A DNA stretch of 15,184 bases from Armatimonadota bacterium (GTDB lineage Bacteria; Armatimonadota; Armatimonadia; Armatimonadales; Armatimonadaceae), in contig JACMIS010000943.1 in the NCBI GenBank assembly GCA_014381035.1, positions 1 through 15,184 on the forward strand. Reading direction: 5' to 3'. The position numbers were made by a program, and so were the translations under genes. Position 1 is the first letter of the stretch, and each line of letters opens with the position of its first letter. This document shows positions 1 through 7,762 of the stretch, in pieces. The notes under the pieces were generated by a model. The model saw nothing but the letters and a program-made list of their open reading frames with translations, was not told the DNA's origin and searched no databases.

Positions 1-306
1 CGCACGAGCCATCAGGGTCGGGGCATTACGCTCCATGTCGGTCAGTCGGGCATCCACCTCGGCATTCGTCGGCAAAACCCCTTTCGACCGGGCTTCACGC
101 TCCACAAGCCGCGCCATCACCAGTTTGCGCAATACTGGCTTGCCGTGTTGTCGCTCCAGGGCTTCTTTATAGTCTTGTCGGGTAACTACCAGTCCCGCCA
201 TCGTCATCAAAGGGCGGCTGCCCGCATAGCGCATATACAACAGGACATTGGCAATTATCGAACAGATAAGCGCGACAACCATCGCGCCGACAGCGAATCG
301 TTTCAT
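1..306 (-). CDS. SurA/PrsA-like peptidyl-prolyl isomerase, N-terminal part (runs off left edge)
   Basis: Only the first 102 codons are in the window. Residues 5-24 form one hydrophobic segment (AVGAMVVALICSIIANVLLY) behind a Lys-Arg pair, so the protein is probably anchored in the inner membrane with its body outside the cytoplasm. Residues 40-95 resemble the SurA N-terminal chaperone domain: a V-T-R-x-D-Y start, a K-P-V-L-x-K-L-V helix, R-L-V-E-R-E-A-x-x-K-G and N-A-E-V-D-A-R. The catalytic parvulin domain, if there is one, lies outside. Its ATG (304-306) overlaps the stop of the preceding glycosyltransferase as ATGA, and AAAGGAG stands 9 nt upstream, so it belongs to the same operon. Isomerases of this kind are known from exopolysaccharide clusters, where they probably assist folding of export proteins. 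A pure chaperone lacking isomerase activity is the alternative. Confidence 0.75.
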   Translation of the reverse strand, partial: MKRFAVGAMVVALICSIIANVLLYMRYAGSRPLMTMAGLVVTRQDYKEALERQHGKPVLRKLVMARLVEREARSKGVLPTNAEVDARLTDMERNAPTLMARA

Positions 307-1466
307 TGAGATAAACTCCTTTGTAAGTTCGAGTCAGACATGCTATCGGGCGACACTCGGCTGGGATGCCCCGGCATTCCGCTGGAGCGACCAGATAGCG
401 CGGTCGCGTCCCGCAGTGCGGCGGTTATTTCACCGCTCCAGCGATTCAGAGTCGCGTGCTCACGCACCCATCGCAGGGCGTTGGTTCCGAGTTGGGTGCG
501 CAGGGCGACGTCGCTTTGCAGACGCCGGATCGCTTTGCACCAGGCGTCCACATCGCCGACCGGGACACACAGACCGTTGACGCCGTCGGTGATGATGTCG
601 GTCTGGCCGGTCGTCCGCGTGACAATGACCGCTTTGCCCATCGCCATCGCTTCCAGGAGCGTGGTCACCCCGGCCTGGAAATCGTTCTCGTACAGCGGCA
701 CGGCGACGATAGCGGATGTGGCATAAAGTTCGCGAAGCTCGTTATAAGCGTAGCGTTTCGCGGAAACGTTAGGCGGCAACGTCCGCGTCTCGGTTTCGTT
801 GCGGTGCTTCGACCAGGGCGACGCGGCAGCGATCCGGAGTCGCAGGTCCGGCAAGGACTCCATCGCCGAAATCAGCGTCGGATAATCACGCCATTCGAGA
901 CCCGCGGCACAAATCTGCACCGGATTTACCGGCATCTGCGGACATGGCTTGAAAAACTGCTCGTCGGCATGGAACTCGATGCGCCGCAACTTACGCTGCA
1001 GAATGCCGAGATGGCTTCGCGCGAATTCATGTTGCGTCGTCGCGTAGAGCAACATGCTGTCGATCTGGTCATGTACGCGGAGCGACCGGAAAAAGACCCG
1101 CTTCTTTCCCGTCGACGGTCGATGCCCGATGGTTACGTGGGCGGGGCGTTGTCGCCTGCCGCGCAGGAGCAGGGCGAGCGGTATCGCCACATTCTCACCG
1201 TTGGTAAAAATAGCGTCGTACTTCGCGCCGCGCAAGAATCCGATCACGGCGAGCGCGGCGTCCCGCCCTAACGCCCTGCGCGCGATGCGGACGAGCGGGT
1301 GTTTCTCGGCATCCACCTCCGCGTAACCGACAAGATCCGCCTGTCCGTGCCCCCGGCGCAGATCGCTGGCGAGGGCGTGGTAGTCCATCCGCGGGTGCTC
1401 GCCGATTTGCACGGCGTTCTCCACGCCGGTCTTGAGCACGCTGGGAATCAACAGCAATGTTTTCAT
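303..1466 (-). CDS. GT4-family glycosyltransferase
   Basis: A 387-residue GT-B fold retaining glycosyltransferase that should move a sugar from a nucleotide donor to a lipid-linked oligosaccharide at the cytoplasmic membrane face. The C-terminal donor-binding half shows G-L-E-W-R-D-Y-P-T-L (189-198), V-P-L-Y-E-N-D-F (256-263), L-L-E-A-M-A-M-G-K (270-278) and T-D-G-V-N-G-L (293-299). In the usual E-x7-E motif the second Glu is E272, but the first position is Gln (Q264). The N-terminal acceptor half is more divergent. The last 35 or so residues (Ser/Arg-rich) look like a disordered tail. The start is fixed by TGATG overlap with the upstream GT4 gene (shared base 1466); the ribosome site is weak (GGAA), so translation is probably coupled. 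The stop overlaps the isomerase start. Donor and acceptor sugars cannot be read from the sequence. Confidence 0.9.
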   Translation of the reverse strand: MKTLLLIPSVLKTGVENAVQIGEHPRMDYHALASDLRRGHGQADLVGYAEVDAEKHPLVRIARRALGRDAALAVIGFLRGAKYDAIFTNGENVAIPLALLLRGRRQRPAHVTIGHRPSTGKKRVFFRSLRVHDQIDSMLLYATTQHEFARSHLGILQRKLRRIEFHADEQFFKPCPQMPVNPVQICAAGLEWRDYPTLISAMESLPDLRLRIAAASPWSKHRNETETRTLPPNVSAKRYAYNELRELYATSAIVAVPLYENDFQAGVTTLLEAMAMGKAVIVTRTTGQTDIITDGVNGLCVPVGDVDAWCKAIRRLQSDVALRTQLGTNALRWVREHATLNRWSGEITAALRDATALSGRSSGMPGHPSRVSPDSMSDSNLQRSLSQ

Positions 1467-2572
1467 CAGTTTTTCCGTTCCGCGGTACCCGCCAGTAACG
1501 CAACCAACCGGGCGTAGTTCTTCGCGCCGTCGAACCGTTGCTCGGCGATTTGCCGCGCCCGCAGGCTATAACGCTCCCGCAGATCGGGCGACGAAGCGAG
1601 AATGGCTATCGCGTCCGAGAGCGACGCCGGGTCGTCCGGCGCGACAACGAGCCCTGCCTCGCCGTGCCCGACTGCCTCGGAGAGTGCGCCGACATCGGTC
1701 GTGATCACCGGCAGACCGGACGCCATCGCCTCCAGGACTGCCAGCGGCAAACAATCGGCGCGGGTGGGGAAGACGAACACGTCCGCTTCCGCATACAATC
1801 GGCGCAGGGCGTCGCAGTTGGGACCTAACCCCCGGTGAACCGTCACGGGAGCACCGGGGGGCACACGCACCTCGCTCCGGGTGACGACATGCAGGTGCGC
1901 CGAAACATGGCTCGGGAGATGGTCGGTAAGAGCGCGGAGGACCGTATCGCCCCCTTTGCGCTCGAAATCCCCGCCCACGAAGAGTAAATTTACTGGCTGC
2001 CCGCCGCGCTTCATTTTATTCGGGGAGTGCCACCGCCCCAGATCGATTCCCGGCGGGATCACAGTCACTTTTTGCGAAAGGACGCCGTAGTCGCGTACCA
2101 GCGAACCTTTCGCCCATTCGGACCACGTAACGAGATGCCTTGCCGCACCGAGTGCCCGTTCGGTGATGCGTTTTTTCAGTGCTTCGAGGGAAGCATTGCT
2201 CGAGACTGTATGACCGTAGTGGGCACCGATCTGGTCGTACTGTAACGGGGTCGCGTCCAGCGAAATCACGGAGGGCAGACGGCGCATCAACCCGGCAGAC
2301 AACAGCGAAGTCACCTGGGTGTGGAACAGTGCGGCGTCCAACCCGCGCGCCGATTTACGCATGGCGAGGTACGCCCCGAGGGAAGCCCGTAGCGACCAGT
2401 TGGAGCGGACGCCGGGGAGACGCGCCAGCATTCCCACCGGAGTGTTCTCGAACGGCACATCCACAAAAAACGGGCAGACGACGCGGCTCCCCCCGTCGCG
2501 GACGAACTGCTTGAGGTTATTGGCGTGCGTAGTGTGTCCGAGCGAGTACTCCATGGCGAAACCGATGTTCAT
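1466..2572 (-). CDS. GT4-family glycosyltransferase (paralog of the next gene upstream)
   Basis: A 368-residue GT-B enzyme of the surface-polysaccharide operon. Signatures in order: S-E-W-A-K-G-S-L (151-158), V-I-P-P-G-I-D-L at the start of the donor domain (171-178), L-L-F-V-G-G-D-F-E-R-K-G-G (196-208), F-V-F-P-T-R-A-D (266-273), and V-L-E-A-M-A-S-G-L-P-V (279-289). The nucleotide-sugar contact motif reads D273-x7-E281, with Asp in place of the more common first Glu. There is no signal peptide or membrane helix, so it should be a peripheral cytoplasmic enzyme. The ATG overlaps the upstream stop as ATGA, with a strong AAGGAGG 7 nt before it, so it can initiate independently as well as by coupling. 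It resembles the 3660-2569 protein across most of its length, pointing to tandem duplication. The transferred sugar is unknown. Confidence 0.9.
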   Translation of the reverse strand: MNIGFAMEYSLGHTTHANNLKQFVRDGGSRVVCPFFVDVPFENTPVGMLARLPGVRSNWSLRASLGAYLAMRKSARGLDAALFHTQVTSLLSAGLMRRLPSVISLDATPLQYDQIGAHYGHTVSSNASLEALKKRITERALGAARHLVTWSEWAKGSLVRDYGVLSQKVTVIPPGIDLGRWHSPNKMKRGGQPVNLLFVGGDFERKGGDTVLRALTDHLPSHVSAHLHVVTRSEVRVPPGAPVTVHRGLGPNCDALRRLYAEADVFVFPTRADCLPLAVLEAMASGLPVITTDVGALSEAVGHGEAGLVVAPDDPASLSDAIAILASSPDLRERYSLRARQIAEQRFDGAKNYARLVALLAGTAERKN

Positions 2573-3660
2573 GCGGCGACCTCCTTGCGCATCCGTGTCA
2601 GGATGTGCCCGATATTATGCCCCGCGTCGAAACATGACAGAGCGCGTGCTCGTGCCGCCTGGCTCATCCGTGCGCGGAGATTGGGCGACTCGACCAGGCA
2701 ATCCAGACGCATCGCGAGTTCGTCGAAGTTGTCGGGCGGGATCAGCATCCCCGTCTCCCCTTCGGCGACGATCTCAGGGATGCCCCCGAGATCGGTGCAG
2801 ACCACCGGCAAGCCCGACGCCATCGCTTCGATGGCGACCAGCGAATAGCAGTCGGCGCGGGTCGGCAGGACGAATAGATCACTGCGCTGGTACAAGCGCA
2901 CCAGTTCCGGGCTGTTGTTGGTAATGCCGTAATGCGCGAAAACACCGGCGGGTAGGTCGGTCTGGACGTCGCGGGTCACCAGATGCAGTTCCCAGGGGAT
3001 GGTTGTTCGCGTTTGTCGCGCCCAACGCAGAAGCATGTCGCCCCCTTTACGCTCGAAATCCCCGCCCACGAAGAGCAGACGCACGACTCCGTCGCCCGGC
3101 TTCTGCTCCGGCGTGGGACGAAATAGCGAAACATCCACCCCCGGCGCGACCGTGGTTATCTTTTCGTCAGATACCCCGTAATCGTCGCGCAAACTTTGGG
3201 CGACCCATTCGCTCCAGGCGAACAGGTGCGCTGACTGTTGGTATAGCCGTGCGGTCGCACGCCGTTTCCACCCTCCCAGGAACGCCGCGCGAGATTGGCT
3301 GTAACCATATAGTGCCCCCATACGTTCCATCTGCACCGGGGTCATGTCCATAAGGAGGCAGGCGGGTGCGGAAGAGACCAGATCGGGGACCGACTTCGCC
3401 GCCCAGGTCGCCCACAGCACCCCATCCTGTTTCTTCCCGACCAAGCCGCTACGGATTTCCCGGATCCCCGCCATAGTCCCGCTGACATTTTTCGGCACGC
3501 AAGGTAGACGGGCGAGAAGCGGCAACTCCGCAGAGGCGTAGCGTACCGGAACGAACGTCGGCAGGATGGAATCGTCCCCGCGTACCACGCGCTCGATGTT
3601 AAGCGACTGGGTACGAAGCCCGACTTGCTGGTCCAGCACGAACGCGAAGTTATGCTTCAT
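2569..3660 (-). CDS. GT4-family glycosyltransferase (tandem paralog)
   Basis: A 363-residue GT-B transferase. Motifs: W-S-E-W-V-A-Q-S-L (149-157), D-Y-G-V (160-163), V-A-P-G-V-D-V (171-177), L-L-F-V-G-G-D-F-E-R-K-G-G-D (195-208), L-P-T-R-A-D (265-270), A-I-E-A-M-A-S-G-L-P-V-V (276-287) and I-P-P-D-N (307-311). The donor motif is D270-x7-E278. The open frame continues 112 codons further upstream to 3996, but that stretch is the shadow of the GT2 gene in another frame. The start chosen here, MKHNFAFVLD, overlaps the upstream stop as ATGA, like the rest of the operon. An AAAGG lies 9 nt before it. With its downstream neighbour it shares a protein signature and a near-identical 38-bp DNA block, so the two probably arose by duplication and may add related sugars. 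Confidence 0.9.
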   Translation of the reverse strand: MKHNFAFVLDQQVGLRTQSLNIERVVRGDDSILPTFVPVRYASAELPLLARLPCVPKNVSGTMAGIREIRSGLVGKKQDGVLWATWAAKSVPDLVSSAPACLLMDMTPVQMERMGALYGYSQSRAAFLGGWKRRATARLYQQSAHLFAWSEWVAQSLRDDYGVSDEKITTVAPGVDVSLFRPTPEQKPGDGVVRLLFVGGDFERKGGDMLLRWARQTRTTIPWELHLVTRDVQTDLPAGVFAHYGITNNSPELVRLYQRSDLFVLPTRADCYSLVAIEAMASGLPVVCTDLGGIPEIVAEGETGMLIPPDNFDELAMRLDCLVESPNLRARMSQAARARALSCFDAGHNIGHILTRMRKEVAA

Positions 3661-4601
3661 TGCCCGACGCCTTTCATTTGTAGCCCCCGCCACAGTAGCG
3701 GGCTTTTCAGCGCATGGATGGGCGAGGCAAGCAACGCATAGCGGATCGAATCCCGGGCGTCCTCGCGGCGCGTCGCCTTCGCCACGCCCTGCAAAAAACG
3801 ATGCACGTACCAGCCACGGTACCGGAGCGTCAACCGGATGCGCTCGGTCAGTCTCGGGCGGTAGGAATCGCGCACAGACAGATGAAAGCGACGTGCCCGC
3901 GTCTCGTCCTGGTAGCGTTGCCATATCTTCGCCCCATTGTTCAAGCCGTCCGTGTGAAACCGCATCAAGGAGAGCGGCTCTTGTATGGCCACGCACGGAT
4001 AACGTCGCACGATGCGGATCAGGAGGTCGGCGTCCTCGAAACCCGACAGCGTCCGGTCGAACCCGCCGACCTCCTCGAAAATATCACGCCGAAACAATGT
4101 CGCGTTCAGGTGCGGCGGGGCGGACATGAACGCGCCGACCGGATGTCCTTGCGCGAGTGGTAACGCGGGGAAATCCAGCCGGGCATCGCCGGAGGGTTGC
4201 AAACAATCGTCGGTCGGGGTGGCTTGCCCATAAACAAACCCGGAATCTGGTGCCGTTGCGAAAACAGTCAGTGCTTTGGTAAGACGCTCTGGCAACCAGA
4301 CATCGTCGTCGTCAAGGAAGGCGAGATACCGCCCGCGTGCGAAGCGTGCGCCCGCATTGCGGGTGCCGCCGGGGGTCCCGGTGCAGACCCGGCGATAGGA
4401 CACCTGGTACGGGTGTTCGCGCACGAGTGCTGTGGCAACAGAGGGCGTATCATCGGTAGAAGCGTCATCCGCGATGATGATTTCCTGTGAAATGGCATCG
4501 CCGCGTGCATCTTCCTGCTCCAACGCGGAGCGAACCGCCCCCGGCAATAAGCCACCACGGTTTCGCGTCGGAATCACGGTAGATACGAGGATGCCGCTCA
4601 T
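3657..4601 (-). CDS. GT2-family glycosyltransferase
   Basis: A 314-residue GT-A fold inverting glycosyltransferase. The N-terminal nucleotide-binding half shows V-S-T-V-I-P-T-R-N-R (6-15), I-I-I-A-D-D-A-S-T-D-D-T (41-52), G-G-T-R-N-A-G-A-R (78-86) and the metal-binding F-L-D-D-D-D-V-W (95-102). The acceptor side carries L-F-R-R-D-I-F-E-E-V-G-G-F-D (169-182) and G-F-E-D-A-D-L (187-193), the likely E-D region holding the catalytic base. A basic C-terminal segment (about 240-300) could bind the membrane. A longer reading to 4787 would add 62 codons, but these lie within the upstream gene in another frame. The ATG at 4601 overlaps that gene's stop as ATGA and directly precedes the beta-strand V-S-T-V-I-P. 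It acts in the same repeat-unit assembly; the sugar is unknown. Confidence 0.91.
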   Translation of the reverse strand: MSGILVSTVIPTRNRGGLLPGAVRSALEQEDARGDAISQEIIIADDASTDDTPSVATALVREHPYQVSYRRVCTGTPGGTRNAGARFARGRYLAFLDDDDVWLPERLTKALTVFATAPDSGFVYGQATPTDDCLQPSGDARLDFPALPLAQGHPVGAFMSAPPHLNATLFRRDIFEEVGGFDRTLSGFEDADLLIRIVRRYPCVAIQEPLSLMRFHTDGLNNGAKIWQRYQDETRARRFHLSVRDSYRPRLTERIRLTLRYRGWYVHRFLQGVAKATRREDARDSIRYALLASPIHALKSPLLWRGLQMKGVGQ

Positions 4602-5845
4602 GATGCTGCCCCCCAGATCGGCGCGGCATTCCCCGCCGATGGTGACGGGATGCGGGCGGCTTGCTGCAACGTTTCCAGGAAAGATCGCGCCGCGAACTCC
4701 GGCACGAACGGGGCGGATCGCATCCGGCTTTCTGCCGCCTTGCCCATCCCCTGAGCGGCTTTGGGATCGGCGATGAGTTTCGCCCACGCCTCAGCAAGCC
4801 CCGCCGGACCCGTTTCTATTGATGGCAACAAACCGGTGACACCGTGTTTCACGATCTCCGGCGTCCCCCCATCTGCGTAAGCAATCGTCGGCAAACCAGC
4901 CTGCGACGCCTCGATCAGCGCGAGTGCGCAGGGCTCTTTGAGCGACGGGTGAATGAAGCCATCCAGTGCGGCGAGCAGACGCGGAACGTCGGAGCGGAAG
5001 CCCGCGAAGATCACCTGCTTTTCGATCCCCAGTTCTTTCGCCATCGCTTCCAGACGATTTCGGTAGCCGGGTTCCCAGGGTGTTTCCGTGCCGACGATGA
5101 GTAGCCGTGCCGCCGGGAATTGCGCAACGACTCGCGCGAAGGCCTTCAAAATATCCCCCTGTCCCTTTTGGGGGTCCAGGCGTGAAATGTTTCCCCAGAA
5201 CGGTGCGTCTGGCGCGATTCCGAGTTCCGCGCGGACGGCTTCCCGGGAACCGGAAGGCGGCTCTGTGAGGGGGTCGGCTGTGTTCAGGATCGCGGTCACC
5301 CGGTCGGACGCGACCCCATGTCGCAGTGCTTCCTCCCGGATGAATTCGCTCACCGTGACAACATGGTCGCAAGTGCGCAGGCGATCCAGGACCGGCTTGT
5401 GAAGCCACGGCCCGACATGATAATGCAGATGGATCACTTGCGGGACCTTTAACCGTTTCGCAAGAAAAGTAGCGACGCGGCAATCCCACAACTGCTGCGA
5501 GGAATAGAGGACATCGGGTCGCGCTTCTCTCGCTAACTTCAACGCCTTCGGAAGCGATGCGGCGAGGCGTAAATAAGGAATTGCTCGATCCGGCAGGGAC
5601 CGCCCCGCCGCGATAGAGCGCCAGCCGAAATCAACGGGGTGCATTGTCGGTGCCAGTGCGCGGTTTTGTCGTGCGGCGAAACGCGGCGCGTCGCCCTGCG
5701 CCGCGCCCCAGTAGTTATAAAGCACCGTCGCCTTCAGTTGCGAAGTGTCGGAGCGCGAAACCATGTCCCACACGCGAAACTCCGGTGAGTAGCCGTTTGC
5801 GATCTGGACACAAACGACGGATAAAGCCTTTGATTCGTTTTGCAT
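4598..5845 (-). CDS. GT4-family glycosyltransferase
   Basis: A 415-residue GT-B enzyme with complete GT4 donor-site motifs: P-F-W-G-N-I-S-R-L-D-P-Q-K-G (215-228), R-L-L-I-V-G-T-E (247-254), V-I-F-A-G-F-R-S-D-V (278-287), F-I-H-P-S-L-K-E-P (297-305), and the canonical E304-x7-E312 within K-E-P-C-A-L-A-L-I-E-A-S. The acceptor half contains H-L-H-Y-H-V-G (139-145) and V-T-V-S-E-F-I-R (163-170). Unlike the three GT4 proteins downstream it keeps Glu at both motif positions. The ATG is at 5845, with GGAGG 7 nt upstream; it overlaps the previous stop as TGATG. An in-frame TTG one codon earlier is possible but unnecessary. The C-terminus (about 395-415) is Ala/Pro/Ser-rich and probably disordered. 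Its role is chain extension of the lipid-linked repeat unit; specificity is unknown. Confidence 0.91.
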   Translation of the reverse strand: MQNESKALSVVCVQIANGYSPEFRVWDMVSRSDTSQLKATVLYNYWGAAQGDAPRFAARQNRALAPTMHPVDFGWRSIAAGRSLPDRAIPYLRLAASLPKALKLAREARPDVLYSSQQLWDCRVATFLAKRLKVPQVIHLHYHVGPWLHKPVLDRLRTCDHVVTVSEFIREEALRHGVASDRVTAILNTADPLTEPPSGSREAVRAELGIAPDAPFWGNISRLDPQKGQGDILKAFARVVAQFPAARLLIVGTETPWEPGYRNRLEAMAKELGIEKQVIFAGFRSDVPRLLAALDGFIHPSLKEPCALALIEASQAGLPTIAYADGGTPEIVKHGVTGLLPSIETGPAGLAEAWAKLIADPKAAQGMGKAAESRMRSAPFVPEFAARSFLETLQQAARIPSPSAGNAAPIWGAAS

Positions 5846-6894
5846 CAAAAAACCTCCGCGGACTGTTGTTCGGGCACTGCGGTGTTGATCTCGTGTGCCG
5901 TTGCCGGGAACAGGACGCGATGGAGCGCGCTCCCGCCGCCGATTGCCTTCGCGACGCCTTCCAGATAGCGAACGTTGTAGATCGCAGAAAGCATGGCGAA
6001 GGCGACTGAATCTTTTTCCGCCTTGTAAGCGGCTTTCGCTCCGAAGAGCAGTGCCGAGCGGATCGGTCCGCTCAGAAAGGGTACTCGGAGGCAGAGGTCT
6101 GCGACGAAACGGGTCGTTCGGTTCCGGTCGTGGTAACCGTGCTGTATGCGCTCCCAGGTGCGCCCGCCGTCCGCGTGAGCCCGGGTTACGTCCAGCGAAC
6201 CGTAAGCGAATGGTATTTTCAGCCAGCCCGCGAAACTGCGCACGGGTCGGTGGATGCCGACAGCCTCCGCATCAAAACGGAAGCGGATACCGCACTCCTT
6301 CTCCAATCGTCCGGCGAGCTCGACATCTTCCTGGCGACCGAACGTCTCGTTGAACCCCCCGATTGCCTCAAGATGTTCGCGCCGGACGGAAGCATTGCCG
6401 CTATAGAAGTGGTGCGCCCCGACCCCCTCCCACAGCCCGGTACGCCACGCGGCATATTGCTTTCCCAGCATGGCGTGCTCCCACCCGATCCAGACCGGTT
6501 CGGCGGACCGCTGCTTGGGGTCGGGGAGCATGGGACCGATGACCGCCATCCGGGACTCCCCGGCATGTCCTGACGCGTGATGCGATACGAAAGTGGGTGC
6601 CGGTTCTACGTCGTCATCCAGGAAGACAATGACTTCCCCGCGCGCCGCCGACACCCCCCGGTTCCGCGCCCGTGCGGGACCGGCGTTCGACTGTTGGATG
6701 AAACGGACAGGGAAGGAAACCGACCGGGCGAACTCGTCCATCACCCGCTTTGTGCCGTCCGTAGAACCATCGGAAACCACGATCAGTTCCCAACTCCCGG
6801 TGAAATCCTGCCGTGCTAACCCTGCCAGCGTCACTCTCAGCGAGTCACACCGGTTGTAGGTGGGCACGACCACCGAAATCTGTGGGGTACTCAT
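5845..6894 (-). CDS. GT2-family glycosyltransferase
   Basis: A 349-residue GT-A transferase. Motifs: Q-I-S-V-V-V-P-T-Y-N-R (5-15), L-I-V-V-S-D-G-S-T-D-G-T (37-48), N-A-G-P-A-R-A-R-N-R-G (70-80), V-I-V-F-L-D-D-D-V (88-96) with the metal-binding D-D-D, S-G-N-A-S-V-R-R-E-H-L (165-175), I-G-G-F-N-E (178-183) and R-Q-E-D-V-E-L-A-G-R (187-196), the acidic catalytic region. Helical, basic residues 260-330 (with V-P-F-L-S-G-P-I) probably sit at the membrane. The frame is open to 7152, but the extension is the shadow of the WecG/TagA gene; the ATG at 6894 gives the ATGA overlap and sits just before the first beta-strand. The upstream AAAGGCGG is a moderate ribosome site. It is the third sugar-transferring enzyme in transcription order. 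Confidence 0.92.
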   Translation of the reverse strand: MSTPQISVVVPTYNRCDSLRVTLAGLARQDFTGSWELIVVSDGSTDGTKRVMDEFARSVSFPVRFIQQSNAGPARARNRGVSAARGEVIVFLDDDVEPAPTFVSHHASGHAGESRMAVIGPMLPDPKQRSAEPVWIGWEHAMLGKQYAAWRTGLWEGVGAHHFYSGNASVRREHLEAIGGFNETFGRQEDVELAGRLEKECGIRFRFDAEAVGIHRPVRSFAGWLKIPFAYGSLDVTRAHADGGRTWERIQHGYHDRNRTTRFVADLCLRVPFLSGPIRSALLFGAKAAYKAEKDSVAFAMLSAIYNVRYLEGVAKAIGGGSALHRVLFPATAHEINTAVPEQQSAEVF

Positions 6895-7760
6895 CCAGAC
6901 CGCCTTTGAAAATGGGGGGAGGATGACCCACGTTTGCCACGGGTCAAAAGATGCATGAGAAAGGGAAGATCGCGTCCCAGGTACCGCTTGGTCAGCCGCC
7001 CTGGCTCCTGCCCCATCCGGTAACACCATTCCAGACCGGCGTGTTGCATCCAAACCGGTGCCCGTCGTTGTAGCCCGGATGCCATCTCGAAGGAACCGCC
7101 GACGCCGATGCTGACCGGAATACCGAGCCGCTCCTTGTTTTGCAGGATCCATTTTTCCTGTTTGGGGGCACCGAGACCGACCAGAAGAATGTCCGGGCGG
7201 GCGTTCCGAATCTCCTCGGTAATCCGCTCCTCCTCTTCGGGCGTTCCGAATGCTTCAAACGAAGGGCAGTAGGTCCCGGCGATGCACGCAAGCGGGTATT
7301 TTTGCCGAACGGCGTCGGCGGCACGCACTGCCGCGCCGGGCGCACCGCCCAGAAAGAACAGCCGCGCTCCCTTTTGTGCGGATACCCGACCGAGTTCCCA
7401 GAATAGATCGCTCCCGGTGACACGCTCCCGGAGTTGTTGCTGCTTCTTATTTTGCAGGTGAGAGAGCCAGACGATGGGCATGCCGTCGGCGAGGACGAGG
7501 TCGGCGGTCTCATACGCGGTGCGGAACACGGGGTCATTTTCCAGTATCACCAGATGATCCAGGTTGCCCGTGCAGATATGTCGGGCGCGGTCGGTCTGTT
7601 CCGCCATCCACGCTATCTCCTGGACGGCTTCCTGCATCGTTACATCGTCGAACGGTATTCCCGCGACCGTTATACAGGTGCGCCCTACAGTCGCTCGGTG
7701 ACCGGCTTGGGAAATATTCGGCAGAGCCGATGTTGGCTGAACTGCACGCAAAGTAGACAT
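6891..7760 (-). CDS. WecG/TagA/CpsF-family glycosyltransferase (GT26)
   Basis: A 289-residue member of the WecG/TagA/CpsF family, whose known members transfer N-acetylmannosamine or N-acetylmannosaminuronic acid to a lipid-linked GlcNAc as the second step of enterobacterial common antigen or wall teichoic acid assembly. Visible family motifs: T-G-N-L-D-H-L (64-70), with D68 at the place of the family's catalytic Asp; D-L-V-L-A-D-G-M-P-I-V (87-97); F-F-L-G-G (135-139); G-L-G-A-P-K-Q-E-K-W (195-204); I-G-V-G-G-S-F-E (218-225); and the C-terminal R-R-A-P-V-W-M-Q-H-A-G-L-E-W (232-245) followed by G-Q-E-P-G-R (250-255). The first 25 residues are low-conservation. The gene begins 2 nt after the stop of the sugar-phosphate transferase, with AAGGAG 10 nt before the ATG, so the pair encodes the first and probably second step of the pathway. 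The actual sugar is not decided by the sequence. Confidence 0.94.
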   Translation of the reverse strand: MSTLRAVQPTSALPNISQAGHRATVGRTCITVAGIPFDDVTMQEAVQEIAWMAEQTDRARHICTGNLDHLVILENDPVFRTAYETADLVLADGMPIVWLSHLQNKKQQQLRERVTGSDLFWELGRVSAQKGARLFFLGGAPGAAVRAADAVRQKYPLACIAGTYCPSFEAFGTPEEEERITEEIRNARPDILLVGLGAPKQEKWILQNKERLGIPVSIGVGGSFEMASGLQRRAPVWMQHAGLEWCYRMGQEPGRLTKRYLGRDLPFLMHLLTRGKRGSSSPHFQRRSG

Positions 7761-7762
7761 CG

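Noticed and set aside
456..1271. 271-codon plus-strand open frame.
   Set aside because: It is antisense to a clear GT4 gene, with no recognisable motifs or ribosome site; this is a high-GC shadow frame.
3661..3996. N-terminal extension of the 3660-2569 GT4 frame to 475 residues.
   Set aside because: It overlaps the GT2 gene in another frame, shows no domain features, and the ATGA start at 3660 matches the pattern of the operon.
4602..4787. 62-codon N-terminal extension of the GT2 gene.
   Set aside because: It is a shadow of the upstream GT4 gene; the GT2 fold begins immediately after the ATG at 4601.
6895..7152. 86-codon N-terminal extension of the second GT2 gene.
   Set aside because: It lies wholly inside the WecG/TagA gene, and the first beta-strand starts right after the ATG at 6894.
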